A DNA stretch of 12,406 nucleotides from an uncultured Ruminococcus sp. (GCA_902797065.1 CADBRK010000202.1:1-12406), one strand, 5' to 3'; positions 1 through 7,017 are shown, counted from the stretch's first letter. The notes: a model not told the origin generated them from the letters alone. Numbers and translations are program-made.

Positions 1-153
1 GGAGTAAAGAACGGCACCGTAATGTGGCCTGCAAGAATATCGGTATCGGGCAAAACGGTAACGCCGGGCGGCGCAATAGAGATACTCGATATACTCGGCA
101 GAGAAGAATCGCTTGAGAGAATGAAAAAGGGTCTTGCCCTTTTTGAAGAATGA
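1..153 (+). CDS. gltX: Glutamyl-tRNA synthetase, C-terminal end (5' truncated by window)
   Basis: The frame is open from the first base to TGA at 151-153 and gives 50 residues. They include GVKNGTVMWPARISVSGK and TPGGAIEILDILG, which I recognise as the conserved C-terminal anticodon-binding part of bacterial glutamyl-tRNA synthetase. The enzyme charges tRNA-Glu with glutamate in the cytoplasm; non-discriminating versions also charge tRNA-Gln. The catalytic domain lies outside the window, so its specificity class cannot be judged. It lies 58 bp upstream of glnS on the same strand with no terminator between, so the two are probably co-transcribed. Confidence 0.9.
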   Translation, partial: GVKNGTVMWPARISVSGKTVTPGGAIEILDILGREESLERMKKGLALFEE

Positions 154-197
154 TGTCTGGAGTTTCCTGATGCAGGAGTGAATCTTTGCGCAGGAAT

Positions 198-205
198 AAG
201 GAGGA
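198..205 (+). promoter_or_regulatory. Ribosome binding site of glnS
   Basis: AAGGAGGA lies 6 bases before ATG 212. It is a near-perfect Shine-Dalgarno match and fixes the start of glnS. Confidence 0.85.
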
Positions 206-211
206 AACAAT

Positions 212-1903
212 ATGGCAGAAGATATAATAAACGAAGAAAAATCAGGCAACGGCAATTTTATACATGATTTTATAGATGAGGATATAGCAAAGGGCGGTCA
301 GTTTGAGGGAATGGCCGTACACACGAGGTTTCCGCCCGAACCGAACGGTTATCTTCATATCGGACATGCGAAGGCTATTTGCATTGACTTCGGCACGGCT
401 GAAAAGTACGGCGGTATGTGTAATCTTCGTATGGACGATACCAACCCCACGAAAGAGGACGAAGAATACGTAGACGCCATAAAGGAAGATATAAGGTGGC
501 TGGGCTTTGACTGGGGCGACAGATTCTACTTTGCGTCGCAGTATTTCGAGAAAATGTATAACTGCGCCGAGGAGCTTATCAAAAAAGGTCTGGCGTACGT
601 CTGTGAGCTTACAGCAGATCAGATGCGTGAGTACAGAGGGGATCTCTCAACTCCTGCAAAAAGCCCGTATCGTGACAGACCGATCGAAGAAAGCCTGGAT
701 CTTTTCAGACGCATGAGAGCAGGAGAATTTCCTGACGGCGCAATGACGCTGCGCGCAAAGATAGACCTTACTTCGGGTAACTTCAATATGCGTGACCCCG
801 TTATTTACAGAATAAACAGAATAACACATCACCGCACAGGCGACGAGTGGTGTATTTATCCGATGTACGACTTTGCACATACGATAGAGGACGCTATAGA
901 GGGCATTACACACAGCCTTTGTTCACTTGAATTTGAAGCGCACAGACCTCTGTATAACTGGGTAAGAGATAATCTTACGCTTGACAGCAAACCACGTCAG
1001 ATCGAGTTTGCGCGACTCGGTATCAATAATACCGTAATGAGCAAGAGAAAGCTCCGTCAGCTTGTCGAGGACGGCTATGTGAGCGGATGGGACGACCCGA
1101 GAATGCCCACGCTCTGCGGACTCCGCAGAAGAGGTTATACACCCGTATCTATCAGGAATTTCTGCGAGAGGATAGGCGTATCTAAAGTAAATTCCACAGT
1201 GGATTACAGCTTCCTGGAGTTCTGCCTCAGAGAAGACCTCAACGACCGCGCAGAGCGTACTATGGCGGTTCTTGATCCCGTGAAGCTTATCATCACGAAT
1301 TACCCCGAGGGAAAGACCGAGGAGTTTGAGATCGAGAACAACCCGAATCACCCCGAGGACGGCACACGTACAATTACATTTTCGAGAGAATGCTATATCG
1401 AAAAGAGCGACTATATGGACGAACCCATAAAGGGCTATTTCAGAATGTTCCCCGGCAATGAGGTTCGCTTAAAGACGACATATATCGTAAAATGTACAGG
1501 CTGTAAGCGTGACGAGAACGGCGAGCTTCTGGAGGTGTATGCAGAGTACGACCCCGAAACCAGAGGAGGCAACGCCCCCGACGGCAGGAAGATCAAGGGT
1601 ACCATACATTGGGTAGATGCAAACAACTGCGAGAATGCAGAAGTAAGAGTATATGACAATCTCTTCACCGATCCCGAACCGGATACGGGCGATAAGAACT
1701 TCCTTGACTACATCAACCCAAACTCACTTACCGTACTCAACGACTGTAAGGTTGAAAAAGCTATGAAGGGCGTTAAAGCGCCGATGTCTTTCCAGTTCAT
1801 GCGCCACGGCTATTTTTGTGTAGATAACAAGGATTCTACAGATGAACACCTTGTATTCAACAGAAGCGTATCGCTGAAGGACAGCTTCAAAAAGAAGAAA
1901 TAA
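212..1903 (+). CDS. glnS: Glutaminyl-tRNA synthetase
   Basis: A class I aminoacyl-tRNA synthetase of 563 residues that joins glutamine to tRNA-Gln using ATP, in the cytoplasm. Visible motifs are RFPPEPNGYLHIGHAKAI (HIGH at residues 49-52), LRMDDTNP, WCIYPMYDFAHTIEDAIEGITHSLCSLEF in the catalytic core, and VMSKRKL (275-281) as the KMSKS loop. The second half, about 340-555, fits the two beta-barrel anticodon-binding domains of GlnRS rather than the helical domain of GluRS. The length is close to E. coli GlnRS (about 554). The start is supported by AAGGAGGA 6 bases upstream. GlnRS reached bacteria by transfer from eukaryotes, and many Firmicutes instead use GluRS plus the GatCAB amidotransferase, so the gltX-glnS pair is notable. 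The last residues are lysine-rich. Confidence 0.97.
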   Translation: MAEDIINEEKSGNGNFIHDFIDEDIAKGGQFEGMAVHTRFPPEPNGYLHIGHAKAICIDFGTAEKYGGMCNLRMDDTNPTKEDEEYVDAIKEDIRWLGFDWGDRFYFASQYFEKMYNCAEELIKKGLAYVCELTADQMREYRGDLSTPAKSPYRDRPIEESLDLFRRMRAGEFPDGAMTLRAKIDLTSGNFNMRDPVIYRINRITHHRTGDEWCIYPMYDFAHTIEDAIEGITHSLCSLEFEAHRPLYNWVRDNLTLDSKPRQIEFARLGINNTVMSKRKLRQLVEDGYVSGWDDPRMPTLCGLRRRGYTPVSIRNFCERIGVSKVNSTVDYSFLEFCLREDLNDRAERTMAVLDPVKLIITNYPEGKTEEFEIENNPNHPEDGTRTITFSRECYIEKSDYMDEPIKGYFRMFPGNEVRLKTTYIVKCTGCKRDENGELLEVYAEYDPETRGGNAPDGRKIKGTIHWVDANNCENAEVRVYDNLFTDPEPDTGDKNFLDYINPNSLTVLNDCKVEKAMKGVKAPMSFQFMRHGYFCVDNKDSTDEHLVFNRSVSLKDSFKKKK

Positions 1904-1915
1904 CAGTACAAATAA

Positions 1916-1946
1916 TTCCCGATAAGGCTTTTCGCTTTGTCGGGAA
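1916..1946 (+). terminator. Hairpin terminator after glnS
   Basis: TTCCCGATAAGG (1916-1927) pairs with CTTTGTCGGGAA (1935-1946) as a 12-bp stem with two G-U pairs and a 7-base loop. It lies 13 bases after the glnS stop. The tail is AT-rich but not a clean U-run (TTTATAC, then TTTTT at 1963-1967). It separates glnS from the sigma-factor operon. Confidence 0.65.
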
Positions 1947-1975
1947 GAATTTATACAAAAAATTTTTCGAATATC

Positions 1976-2004
1976 TGTAACGAATTCAGTTTTTATACGT
2001 CTAA
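1976..2004 (+). promoter_or_regulatory. ECF-sigma-type promoter of the sigma/anti-sigma/hydrolase operon
   Basis: TGTAAC (1976-1981) and CGTCTAA (1998-2004) are separated by exactly 16 bases. This matches the -35 'AAC' and -10 'CGTC' pattern known for Firmicute ECF sigma factors such as Bacillus SigV, SigW and SigM. It lies 26 bases before the ECF sigma gene and after the glnS terminator, as expected for autoregulation. No comparable housekeeping promoter is obvious in this gap. I found no second good match to the motif in the window. Confidence 0.75.
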
Positions 2005-2030
2005 CCTATGAAAGCCGAGGTGACAGATTT

Positions 2031-2528
2031 ATGGATATTGATATAGAAAAGCTCTATGAGCTTTATTTTATGAAGCTATATTCATTTGTAATAACTCTTG
2101 CAAAGAACAGCGATACTGCCGAGGAGATCGCACAGAACACATTCTTCAGGGCTATGCAGTCAAAGCATACGTATAAAGGTCAGGCAGAAGAATTCAGCTG
2201 GCTGTGTTCTATAGCAAAGAATATGTATATCGACGAGTACCGAAAGAAAAAACGACTTTCGCCGCTCGACGAGAGCGACGGTATCCCCGAGGATTCTCGG
2301 ATTGAAGAAAAACTCGAAAATACCGATTCGTCCTACAGAATACACTGTATACTGCATACGCTCGAAGAACCGTATAAAGAGGTGTTTCACCTGCGCGTAT
2401 TCGGAGAACTGTCTTTTAAAACAATAGGCGCAATATTCAAAAAGTCGGAAACATGGGCAAGAGTTACATATCACCGCGCAAGGCTTAAAATAAGAGAAAG
2501 GATAGATGATCATGAAAATCAACTGTGA
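2031..2528 (+). CDS. ECF-type RNA polymerase sigma factor
   Basis: A 165-residue sigma-70 family protein with only regions 2 and 4, the usual ECF size. Region 2 spans about 7-75 (KLYELYFMKLYSFVITLAK, EEIAQNTFFRAMQ, FSWLCSIAKNMYIDEYRKKK). An acidic linker follows (SPLDESDGIPEDSRIEEK), then region 4 at about 108-158 (LEEPYKEVFHLRVFGELSFKTIGAIFKKSETWARVTYHRARLKIRER), a helix-turn-helix that reads the -35 element. It directs RNA polymerase to envelope- or stress-type promoters and is presumably held inactive by the anti-sigma factor encoded next. GAGGTGA (2017-2023) lies 7 bases before ATG. Its 3' end overlaps the anti-sigma gene by 17 bases, indicating translational coupling. It should recognise the promoter at 1976-2004. 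The exact ECF subgroup is not determined. Confidence 0.93.
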   Translation: MDIDIEKLYELYFMKLYSFVITLAKNSDTAEEIAQNTFFRAMQSKHTYKGQAEEFSWLCSIAKNMYIDEYRKKKRLSPLDESDGIPEDSRIEEKLENTDSSYRIHCILHTLEEPYKEVFHLRVFGELSFKTIGAIFKKSETWARVTYHRARLKIRERIDDHENQL

Positions 2529-3489
2529 TGTTATCAGAGATCTGCTTCCGCTGTATGTTGACGGTGTAAGCAGCGAGGAGAGCAAAAAGCTTGTGGAGGA
2601 GCATATCGAGGATTGCAGAGACTGCAGAGATGTTCTCTCAAAGCTTAAAAACACGGAGTACGATACAGACATCAGCGAGGAAAAAGAGAGTGTACTGGAG
2701 TATTCTTTCAGGAAAACAAAGCGAAAGACTTTCATCGCCGGCGGGATCATATCAAGTATACTGATGATACCCGTTATCGCATGTCTTATAATAAATCTTG
2801 CGACAGGTCATGCGCTTGACTGGTTCTTCATAGTGCTTGCGTCGCTTATGCTCACAGCGTCGCTGATCGTTGTGCCGCTTATGGTACCCCAAAAAAAGCT
2901 TCTGTATACCTCTTTGTGTTCGATGGCTTCGCTTTTTATGCTGTTTGCGGTATGCTGTCTGTATACGCACGGCAGATGGTTCTTTATTGCTTCTACGTCC
3001 GTCTTGATGGGCTTTACGGCGGTTATCTTGCCCATACTTATTGGCAGGTACGCAAAGGACGGCTTCATAAAGAAAAACAAAGGTCTGACGGTTTACGCCC
3101 TGGAGACAATTCTGCTTTTGTCTTTGTTCTTCTATATAGGAGCGTATATCGGAGGCAGAGAATTCATTGTAAAAGCGGTGATGATCTCGTCCGTTCCGGC
3201 TTTGGCAATGTGGGCGCTGTTTGCTGCTGTAAGATATATGCATACAAATCTTGTTTCAAAGACAGGAGCGATTATCGCAATATCGGGTTTTTCTATTCTT
3301 GTGATCAATCCGTGGGTTAACAATATCATATCAAAAGACAAATATCTGTTGTTCTCCGCGGACAATATTATCAACACGGTCATATCGATCGTTTTAGCCG
3401 CAGCAGGTCTGATACTTCTCTTTATCGGAATACTGTATGCGGTGATAGTAAGAATAAAGAAGGTGAAACATGGAATACAAAACGATTGA
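2512..3489 (+). CDS. Zinc-finger anti-sigma factor with about eight transmembrane segments
   Basis: A 325-residue protein from ATG 2512. The ATG at 2506 in the same frame is less likely, because the GAAAGGA ribosome site (2496-2502) is only 3 bases from it but 9 from 2512. The cytoplasmic N-terminus holds a zf-HC2/ZAS module: C5, DLLPLYVDG, then HIEDCRDC with H31, C35 and C38 (H-x3-C-x2-C), the zinc-binding signature of anti-sigma factors. After a basic stretch (RKTKRK, about 65-70) come roughly eight hydrophobic segments to residue 315, ending in a basic tail (RIKKVKHGIQND). Most ZAS anti-sigma factors have one membrane segment, so this sensor part is large and may detect a change within the membrane itself. 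The role is inferred from the motif and from its place directly behind an ECF sigma gene. It overlaps both neighbours. Confidence 0.88.
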   Translation: MKINCDVIRDLLPLYVDGVSSEESKKLVEEHIEDCRDCRDVLSKLKNTEYDTDISEEKESVLEYSFRKTKRKTFIAGGIISSILMIPVIACLIINLATGHALDWFFIVLASLMLTASLIVVPLMVPQKKLLYTSLCSMASLFMLFAVCCLYTHGRWFFIASTSVLMGFTAVILPILIGRYAKDGFIKKNKGLTVYALETILLLSLFFYIGAYIGGREFIVKAVMISSVPALAMWALFAAVRYMHTNLVSKTGAIIAISGFSILVINPWVNNIISKDKYLLFSADNIINTVISIVLAAAGLILLFIGILYAVIVRIKKVKHGIQND

Positions 3490-4399
3490 AGTAAACGCTT
3501 TATCAAACGATAATATACATACGCTTTACGGAAAGATGTATATTCCGCTCGGTACGCTGAAGGCAACCGTACAGATAATTCACGGAATGTCCGAGCATAT
3601 GGAGCTGTATGATGAGTTTATGTCGGAGCTTGCTCAAAACGGCTATATTGCCGTTATTCACGATCAGCTCGGACACGGCAAAACAGCGGGCAGCAAAGAA
3701 GCTCTCGGCTTTTTTGCCGAAAAAGACGGCGACGAGATACTGATAAAAGACGCATACACGTTTGCATGCAAGTCTTTATCGGAATATAAAGACCTTCCGC
3801 ATGTTCTTTTCGGGCACAGTATGGGCAGCTTTATTGCGAGGATATACTCACGCAGGTACACCGATATGTGCGATATGCTGATACTGTCGGGTACGGGCGG
3901 CCGTCAAAGGTTCTCCGCACTCGGACTCGCATTGGCTCATGCAGGCGCAGTTCTGAAAGGGAAAGAATACCGCCCCGAAACGGTACAGAGAATTTTCCTG
4001 AATTTTTGCAATGTCTTGTTCCGTGAGGATAAGAATCCCTACGCATGGACAACGAGCGATAAGAATGTGCAGAGGGCGCATGTCGAGGACGAATACTATA
4101 ATTTTGTTTTTTCGTTTGAAGCAATGCGGGATGTAATAGCGCTAAGTGACAAGTGCAACAGCATGGATTGGTATAAGAACCGTCGCAGAGATATGCCGAC
4201 TTTGGTTTTATCGGGAAGCAAAGATCCTGTCGGAGAATACGGAGAGGGAGTTTCGGAAGTACGCTGGAGAGTAAATGCTTTCGGTGAAAACAATATTTGT
4301 TTTGTAGTATATGAGAATCTCCGTCACGAGCTTTTGCACGAGGTAAACAAACGTGTTGTTATAGACAGGATATTGGAATGGATGTCGGAAAACTTATAG
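3470..4399 (+). CDS. Alpha/beta hydrolase, monoacylglycerol lipase / lysophospholipase-like
   Basis: A 309-residue soluble alpha/beta hydrolase of the Hydrolase_4 (serine aminopeptidase S33 / monoacylglycerol lipase) type. Visible signs are the oxyanion motif IIHGMSEH (36-43), DQLGHGKT (65-72), the nucleophile elbow GHSMG with Ser117, the acid LSGSKDPVGEYG with Asp252, and RHELLHE with His286. The catalytic triad is complete, so it should be an active serine esterase or lipase, perhaps acting on monoacylglycerols or lysophospholipids. No signal peptide is seen. It starts 20 bases inside the anti-sigma gene, after AAGAAGGTGA, so it belongs to the sigma operon and is probably induced with it. 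Exact substrate unknown. A strong hairpin follows 11 bases after the stop. Confidence 0.9.
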   Translation: MEYKTIEVNALSNDNIHTLYGKMYIPLGTLKATVQIIHGMSEHMELYDEFMSELAQNGYIAVIHDQLGHGKTAGSKEALGFFAEKDGDEILIKDAYTFACKSLSEYKDLPHVLFGHSMGSFIARIYSRRYTDMCDMLILSGTGGRQRFSALGLALAHAGAVLKGKEYRPETVQRIFLNFCNVLFREDKNPYAWTTSDKNVQRAHVEDEYYNFVFSFEAMRDVIALSDKCNSMDWYKNRRRDMPTLVLSGSKDPVGEYGEGVSEVRWRVNAFGENNICFVVYENLRHELLHEVNKRVVIDRILEWMSENL

Positions 4400-4410
4400 A
4401 TAAAAAGGGC

Positions 4411-4443
4411 GCGCTCCCCGAACGCTGTTTGTTCGGGGAGCGC
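4411..4443. terminator. Strong hairpin terminator between convergent genes
   Basis: GCGCTCCCCGAAC (4411-4423) pairs perfectly with GTTCGGGGAGCGC (4431-4443), a 13-bp GC-rich stem with a 7-base loop. On the plus strand it follows the hydrolase stop at once, with a weak tail (TATTTTATG). On the minus strand the stem is followed by CCCTTTTTATC, a better U-run, so it can also stop transcripts of the leucine-rich-repeat gene. It probably works in both directions. Confidence 0.8.
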
Positions 4444-4459
4444 AATGGGTATTTTATGT

Positions 4460-4507
4460 AATCATTGGAGTAATCCTGTTTACATAAACAAGTTTATCAC
4501 AATGATT
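4460..4507. repeat. Nested inverted repeats in the convergent gap
   Basis: AATCATTG (4460-4467) is inverted exactly as CAATGATT (4500-4507). Inside it lies a near-continuous palindrome, TGTTTA-CA-TAAACA (4477-4490). The rest of 4444-4573 is AT-rich with no coding signal. The role is unknown: a protein-binding site, a 3' UTR structure of the leucine-rich-repeat transcript, or chance in AT-rich DNA. Confidence 0.4.
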
Positions 4508-4573
4508 GTCCCAAAAACGTCACTTTAATAATTTGTTTAAATAATATTTACATTTTATTAATATGTTGTGTGT

Positions 4574-5599
4574 TTACGGTCTGCTTTCAAGCAGCTTGTT
4601 GTCTTTTTTGGAATTTGTATCGGTGTCTGTTTCCGTGTCGGGTTTAAGCTCGGAGTGTTTGATCTCGCAGTCGGGCAGCACTTTTTGGAGTTCTTCTATA
4701 CTGCTTTCGGTGATCTCGTAGTTGCCTTCGAGATTAAGCTTTTTCAAGGCACTCATGTCTTTGATAGGCGAAATATCGCTTACCTTATCATTTGTAAGCA
4801 TAAGCTCGGAGAGCTTTTTCAGCTTCCTGAGAGGTGTAACATCGGTGATCGCGGTGTTTTCTGCGCAAAGTATCTCAAGAGTCGACAGTTCGCTGAGTGT
4901 TTTTGTATCTGACAGCTTTTCGTTATTGCCGATATACAGTGCTGTGAGAGAAGTCATTCCCATAAGAGGTTCGACCTTTGAAATATTGTTTGAATAAAGA
5001 TCGAGAACAGTAACGTCTTTCAGACTTTCAAGAGCAGAAATATCGGTGATCTTGTTGCCGCCGATGTATAGCTCCTGTAATTTGGTCAGACCGGCAAGAG
5101 GGGAAATATCTTCGATCCCGGTTTCGTCCGCGTACAGAAGTTCAAGCTTTGTCATACCGGACAATGGGGAAAGATCGTCGATCTCATTTTTGCCGATGTC
5201 GAGCTGCTCGAGAGAAGTAAGCTGCGACAGCGCCGATATATCGGAGATCTTGTTATTCGAGAGCGACAGTGAATACAGCTTGCCGAGACCGGACAGTGCC
5301 GAAATATCCGAGATCTTGTTGTTATGAAGATCAAGACTTCTCAGCGAGGTGACCTCCGAGAGAATGCTTATGTCCGTCAGCTCACATCCGACAAGAGTCA
5401 GCGACGTCAGATTCTTACACTCTTTGAGGGCGCTTATATCGGATAGCGAAACGTCTTTTATCTCGATCTCTTCGGCGTTGGTATAGTATGCGATTCCGCC
5501 TATGGTGATACTCTGCGGTGCTTCGGCAGTTGAATTACATCCTGCAAACAACACGCATATCAATATCTGAATTAAAATAACAGAAATAATTCTTTTCAT
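4574..5599 (-). CDS. Leucine-rich-repeat surface lipoprotein (internalin-like repeats)
   Basis: A 341-residue protein. It begins with a lipoprotein signal peptide (MKRIISVILIQILICVLFAG, then Cys21; lipobox LFAGC), so it is lipid-anchored on the outer face of the membrane. After a short N-terminal segment, about residues 52-305 hold eleven 22-residue leucine-rich repeats of the internalin / SDS22-like type, with units such as SLRSLDLHNNKISDISALSGL. These form a curved solenoid that usually binds proteins. The C-terminal tail is polar and repetitive (DTETDTDTNSKKDNK) and lacks an LPXTG motif or cell-wall-binding domain. AAGGAG (5608-5613, minus) lies 8 bases before the ATG. A promoter is seen upstream at 5636-5664. 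The ligand is unknown; host, envelope or partner-protein binding are all possible. Confidence 0.9.
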   Translation of the reverse strand: MKRIISVILIQILICVLFAGCNSTAEAPQSITIGGIAYYTNAEEIEIKDVSLSDISALKECKNLTSLTLVGCELTDISILSEVTSLRSLDLHNNKISDISALSGLGKLYSLSLSNNKISDISALSQLTSLEQLDIGKNEIDDLSPLSGMTKLELLYADETGIEDISPLAGLTKLQELYIGGNKITDISALESLKDVTVLDLYSNNISKVEPLMGMTSLTALYIGNNEKLSDTKTLSELSTLEILCAENTAITDVTPLRKLKKLSELMLTNDKVSDISPIKDMSALKKLNLEGNYEITESSIEELQKVLPDCEIKHSELKPDTETDTDTNSKKDNKLLESRP

Positions 5600-5635
5600 A
5601 TTTGTTTCTCCTTACTTCACAATTTTACAATTTAC

Positions 5636-5664
5636 ATTTTAACACAATTAAGAGGCTTCTTCAA
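5636..5664 (-). promoter_or_regulatory. Promoter of the leucine-rich-repeat lipoprotein gene
   Basis: On the minus strand TTGAAG (5659-5664) and TAAAAT (5636-5641) are 17 bases apart, and TGT directly before TAAAAT gives an extended -10. Transcription would start near 5629, about 30 bases before ATG at 5599. Confidence 0.65.
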
Positions 5665-5669
5665 TGAAT

Positions 5670-5686
5670 TTAACAAATTATTTACA
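5670..5686. promoter_or_regulatory. TTAACA-N5-TTTACA direct repeats in the divergent gap (possible Pho-box-like site)
   Basis: TTAACA (5670-5675) and TTTACA (5681-5686) are direct repeats 11 bases apart, between the two divergent promoters. The spacing and sequence resemble TT(A/T/C)ACA boxes bound by OmpR-family regulators such as Bacillus PhoP. Further TTTACA copies occur at 5624, 5631 and 5705 in this AT-rich gap, so chance cannot be excluded. Confidence 0.25.
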
Positions 5687-5704
5687 AGAATAAAAACATA
5701 ATTG

Positions 5705-5733
5705 TTTACATCTTTACTGTGTTAATGTATAAT
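5705..5733 (+). promoter_or_regulatory. Promoter of the aldo/keto reductase gene
   Basis: TTTACA (5705-5710), a 17-base spacer and a perfect TATAAT (5728-5733) form a near-consensus sigma-A promoter. The start would lie near 5740, about 27 bases before ATG 5767, with GGGGAG (5753-5758) as ribosome site. Confidence 0.8.
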
Positions 5734-5766
5734 TAAAACATATATTGATTACGGGGAGACAATACT

Positions 5767-6708
5767 ATGAGTTTTGAGATCAACGGTAAAAAGCTGCCTG
5801 CCATTGCTGTGGGTACATGGGCGTGGGGCAGCGGTATGAACGGAAACGGTATAGTGTTCGGCTCGAAAGCCGATCCCGAAAAGCTGCGGGAGAGCTTTGA
5901 TACGGCTATGAAATCGGGGTTCAACCTTTTTGATACGGCTGCAGTATACGGAATGGGCAGCGCAGAAAAGCTGCTTGCACAGTTTTCGGCAAACAAAGAC
6001 ATCATCTACAGCGAAAAATACACTCCGCTTAAAAAGTATTCGGCAGATAGAGTAGATAAGATGTACAGCGACAGCGTTGAGATATTCTCCGGCAGGAAGC
6101 CCGACATATATTGGCTTCATCAGCCCAAATACATAGAAGGAACGCTGGCTCATCTGTGCGAGATGAAAAAAGAAGGAAAGATAGGCTCGATCGGTGTCTC
6201 AAATTTCGATCTCGGACAGCTTAAGCTTGCCGATAAGATCGTCAAAGAACACGGCTGCAAAATATCGGGCGTACAGAATCATTTCAGTATTCTGTACAGA
6301 GCTTCGGAGGAGAACGGAGTCCTTAAGTGGTGCAAAGACAACGGTGTGGTGTTCTTTGCGTATATGGTACTTGAACAGGGCGCGCTTACGGGTAAATTCA
6401 CTGCCAAAAATCCGATGCCGATGTTTTCACGCAGAGGAATGGCTTTCAATAAATCACGATTGAAGAAGATCGAACCTCTGCTTGAAAAAATGAAGACCGT
6501 CGGAGAGTCATACGGAATATCGGTTTCGCAGGTTGCCGCAGCATATGCGATCTCAAAGGGAACACTGCCGATCATAGGCATCACCAAGCCTTACCAGGCA
6601 GAGGAACTTGCAAAAACTGCGTCAGTGCGTCTGTCTGACGACGAGATAAAGCTTCTCGAAAAAACTGCCGGGGAAACAGGCGTTAAGGTCAAAGCAGGTT
6701 GGGAATAA
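5767..6708 (+). CDS. Aldo/keto reductase family oxidoreductase
   Basis: A 313-residue cytoplasmic (beta/alpha)8 barrel enzyme that reduces aldehydes or ketones with NAD(P)H. The AKR tetrad is complete: Asp56 and Tyr61 in FDTAAVYG, Lys84 in YSEKYTP and His118 in IYWLHQP. GKIGSIGVSNF (about 136-146) and the C-terminal GTLPIIGITKPYQAEE region (cofactor pocket) are also typical. It has no signal peptide and no iron-sulfur extension, so it is the plain single-domain type. GGGGAG at 5753-5758 lies 8 bases before ATG. It has its own near-consensus promoter and looks monocistronic. No simple terminator follows directly; the hairpin-rich repeat element from 6719 may serve. The substrate cannot be told from sequence. 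Confidence 0.93.
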   Translation: MSFEINGKKLPAIAVGTWAWGSGMNGNGIVFGSKADPEKLRESFDTAMKSGFNLFDTAAVYGMGSAEKLLAQFSANKDIIYSEKYTPLKKYSADRVDKMYSDSVEIFSGRKPDIYWLHQPKYIEGTLAHLCEMKKEGKIGSIGVSNFDLGQLKLADKIVKEHGCKISGVQNHFSILYRASEENGVLKWCKDNGVVFFAYMVLEQGALTGKFTAKNPMPMFSRRGMAFNKSRLKKIEPLLEKMKTVGESYGISVSQVAAAYAISKGTLPIIGITKPYQAEELAKTASVRLSDDEIKLLEKTAGETGVKVKAGWE

Positions 6709-6718
6709 TTGTACATTA

Positions 6719-6945
6719 AGACCGTGCAAAAACATGGTTGTTAATTATATATTCCCTCCGTCACTTGAACGCTAAAGCGCTATGTGGCACCTCCTCAACG
6801 AGGGAGGCAGTAAAAGCCGCATAAAATGCGGCAAATCTCAGGCTCTCTCGCTGAGGGAGCTGTCAGCTATGCTGACTGAGGGAGAGTAAAAAGATTGGAC
6901 GAAAAAGCATTTTTTTAACGTTCTCTTTGACTTTTTGCACAGTCT
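6719..6945. mobile_element. MITE-like palindromic intergenic element (about 227 bp, non-coding)
   Basis: The ends are inverted repeats: AGACCGTGCAAAAA (6719-6732) matches the reverse complement of TTTTTGCACAGTCT (6932-6945) at 13 of 14 positions. Inside is a second inverted pair (6752-6763 against 6873-6884, CTCCCTCmGTCA type) enclosing four hairpins: CCTCCT/GGGAGG (6790-6807), GCCGCAT/ATGCGGC (6816-6832), GCTCTCT/AGGGAGC (6842-6860) and GTCAGC/GCTGAC (6862-6876). There is no reading frame of note. The inner part resembles palindromic repeats I recall scattered through gut Clostridia genomes. It may be a transposon-derived miniature element or a palindromic unit that also ends AKR transcription. 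No clear target-site duplication is visible. Confidence 0.6.
6725..6777 (+). repeat. 53-bp direct repeat, copy 1
   Basis: This stretch recurs at 6958-7010 with a single mismatch (T6752 against C6985), so 52 of 53 bases match. It is the left portion of the palindromic element at 6719-6945. The shared stretch starts TGCAAAAACATGG and ends GAACGCTAAAG. Confidence 0.95.
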
Positions 6946-6957
6946 CAATTGTGTCTA

Positions 6958-7010
6958 TGCAAAAACATGGTTGTTAATTATATACTCCCTCCGTCACTTG
7001 AACGCTAAAG
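6958..7010 (+). repeat. 53-bp direct repeat, copy 2 (truncated second element)
   Basis: Matches 6725-6777 at 52 of 53 positions, 233 bases downstream in the same orientation. Homology stops at 7010, 7 bases before a terminator hairpin, so this looks like the left end of a second element whose remainder has been lost. The right end of the first element and the left end of this one form an inverted pair (TTTTTGCA 6932-6939, TGCAAAAA 6958-6965). Confidence 0.9.
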
Positions 7011-7017
7011 TGTTCAT

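Noticed and set aside
923..1351. 142-codon minus-strand open frame within glnS
   Set aside because: Fully inside the confident glnS gene on the opposite strand, with no independent signal.
2160..2750. 196-codon minus-strand open frame across the sigma and anti-sigma genes
   Set aside because: It is antisense to two well-supported genes, has Phe/Ser-rich shadow composition and shows no recognisable motif.
4574..5599. True internalin (LPXTG cell-wall-anchored invasion protein)
   Set aside because: No LPXTG motif, Ig-like inter-repeat domain or GW module; the protein ends in a polar tail and is lipid-anchored.
6750..6890. Riboswitch or structured ncRNA upstream of the lipoprotein operon
   Set aside because: The hairpins are explained by the palindromic element, lie before the operon promoter at 7082, and match no riboswitch core I recognise.
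6719..7010. CRISPR array
   Set aside because: Only two repeat copies, 53 bases each and 233 apart, with palindromic filler and no cas genes.
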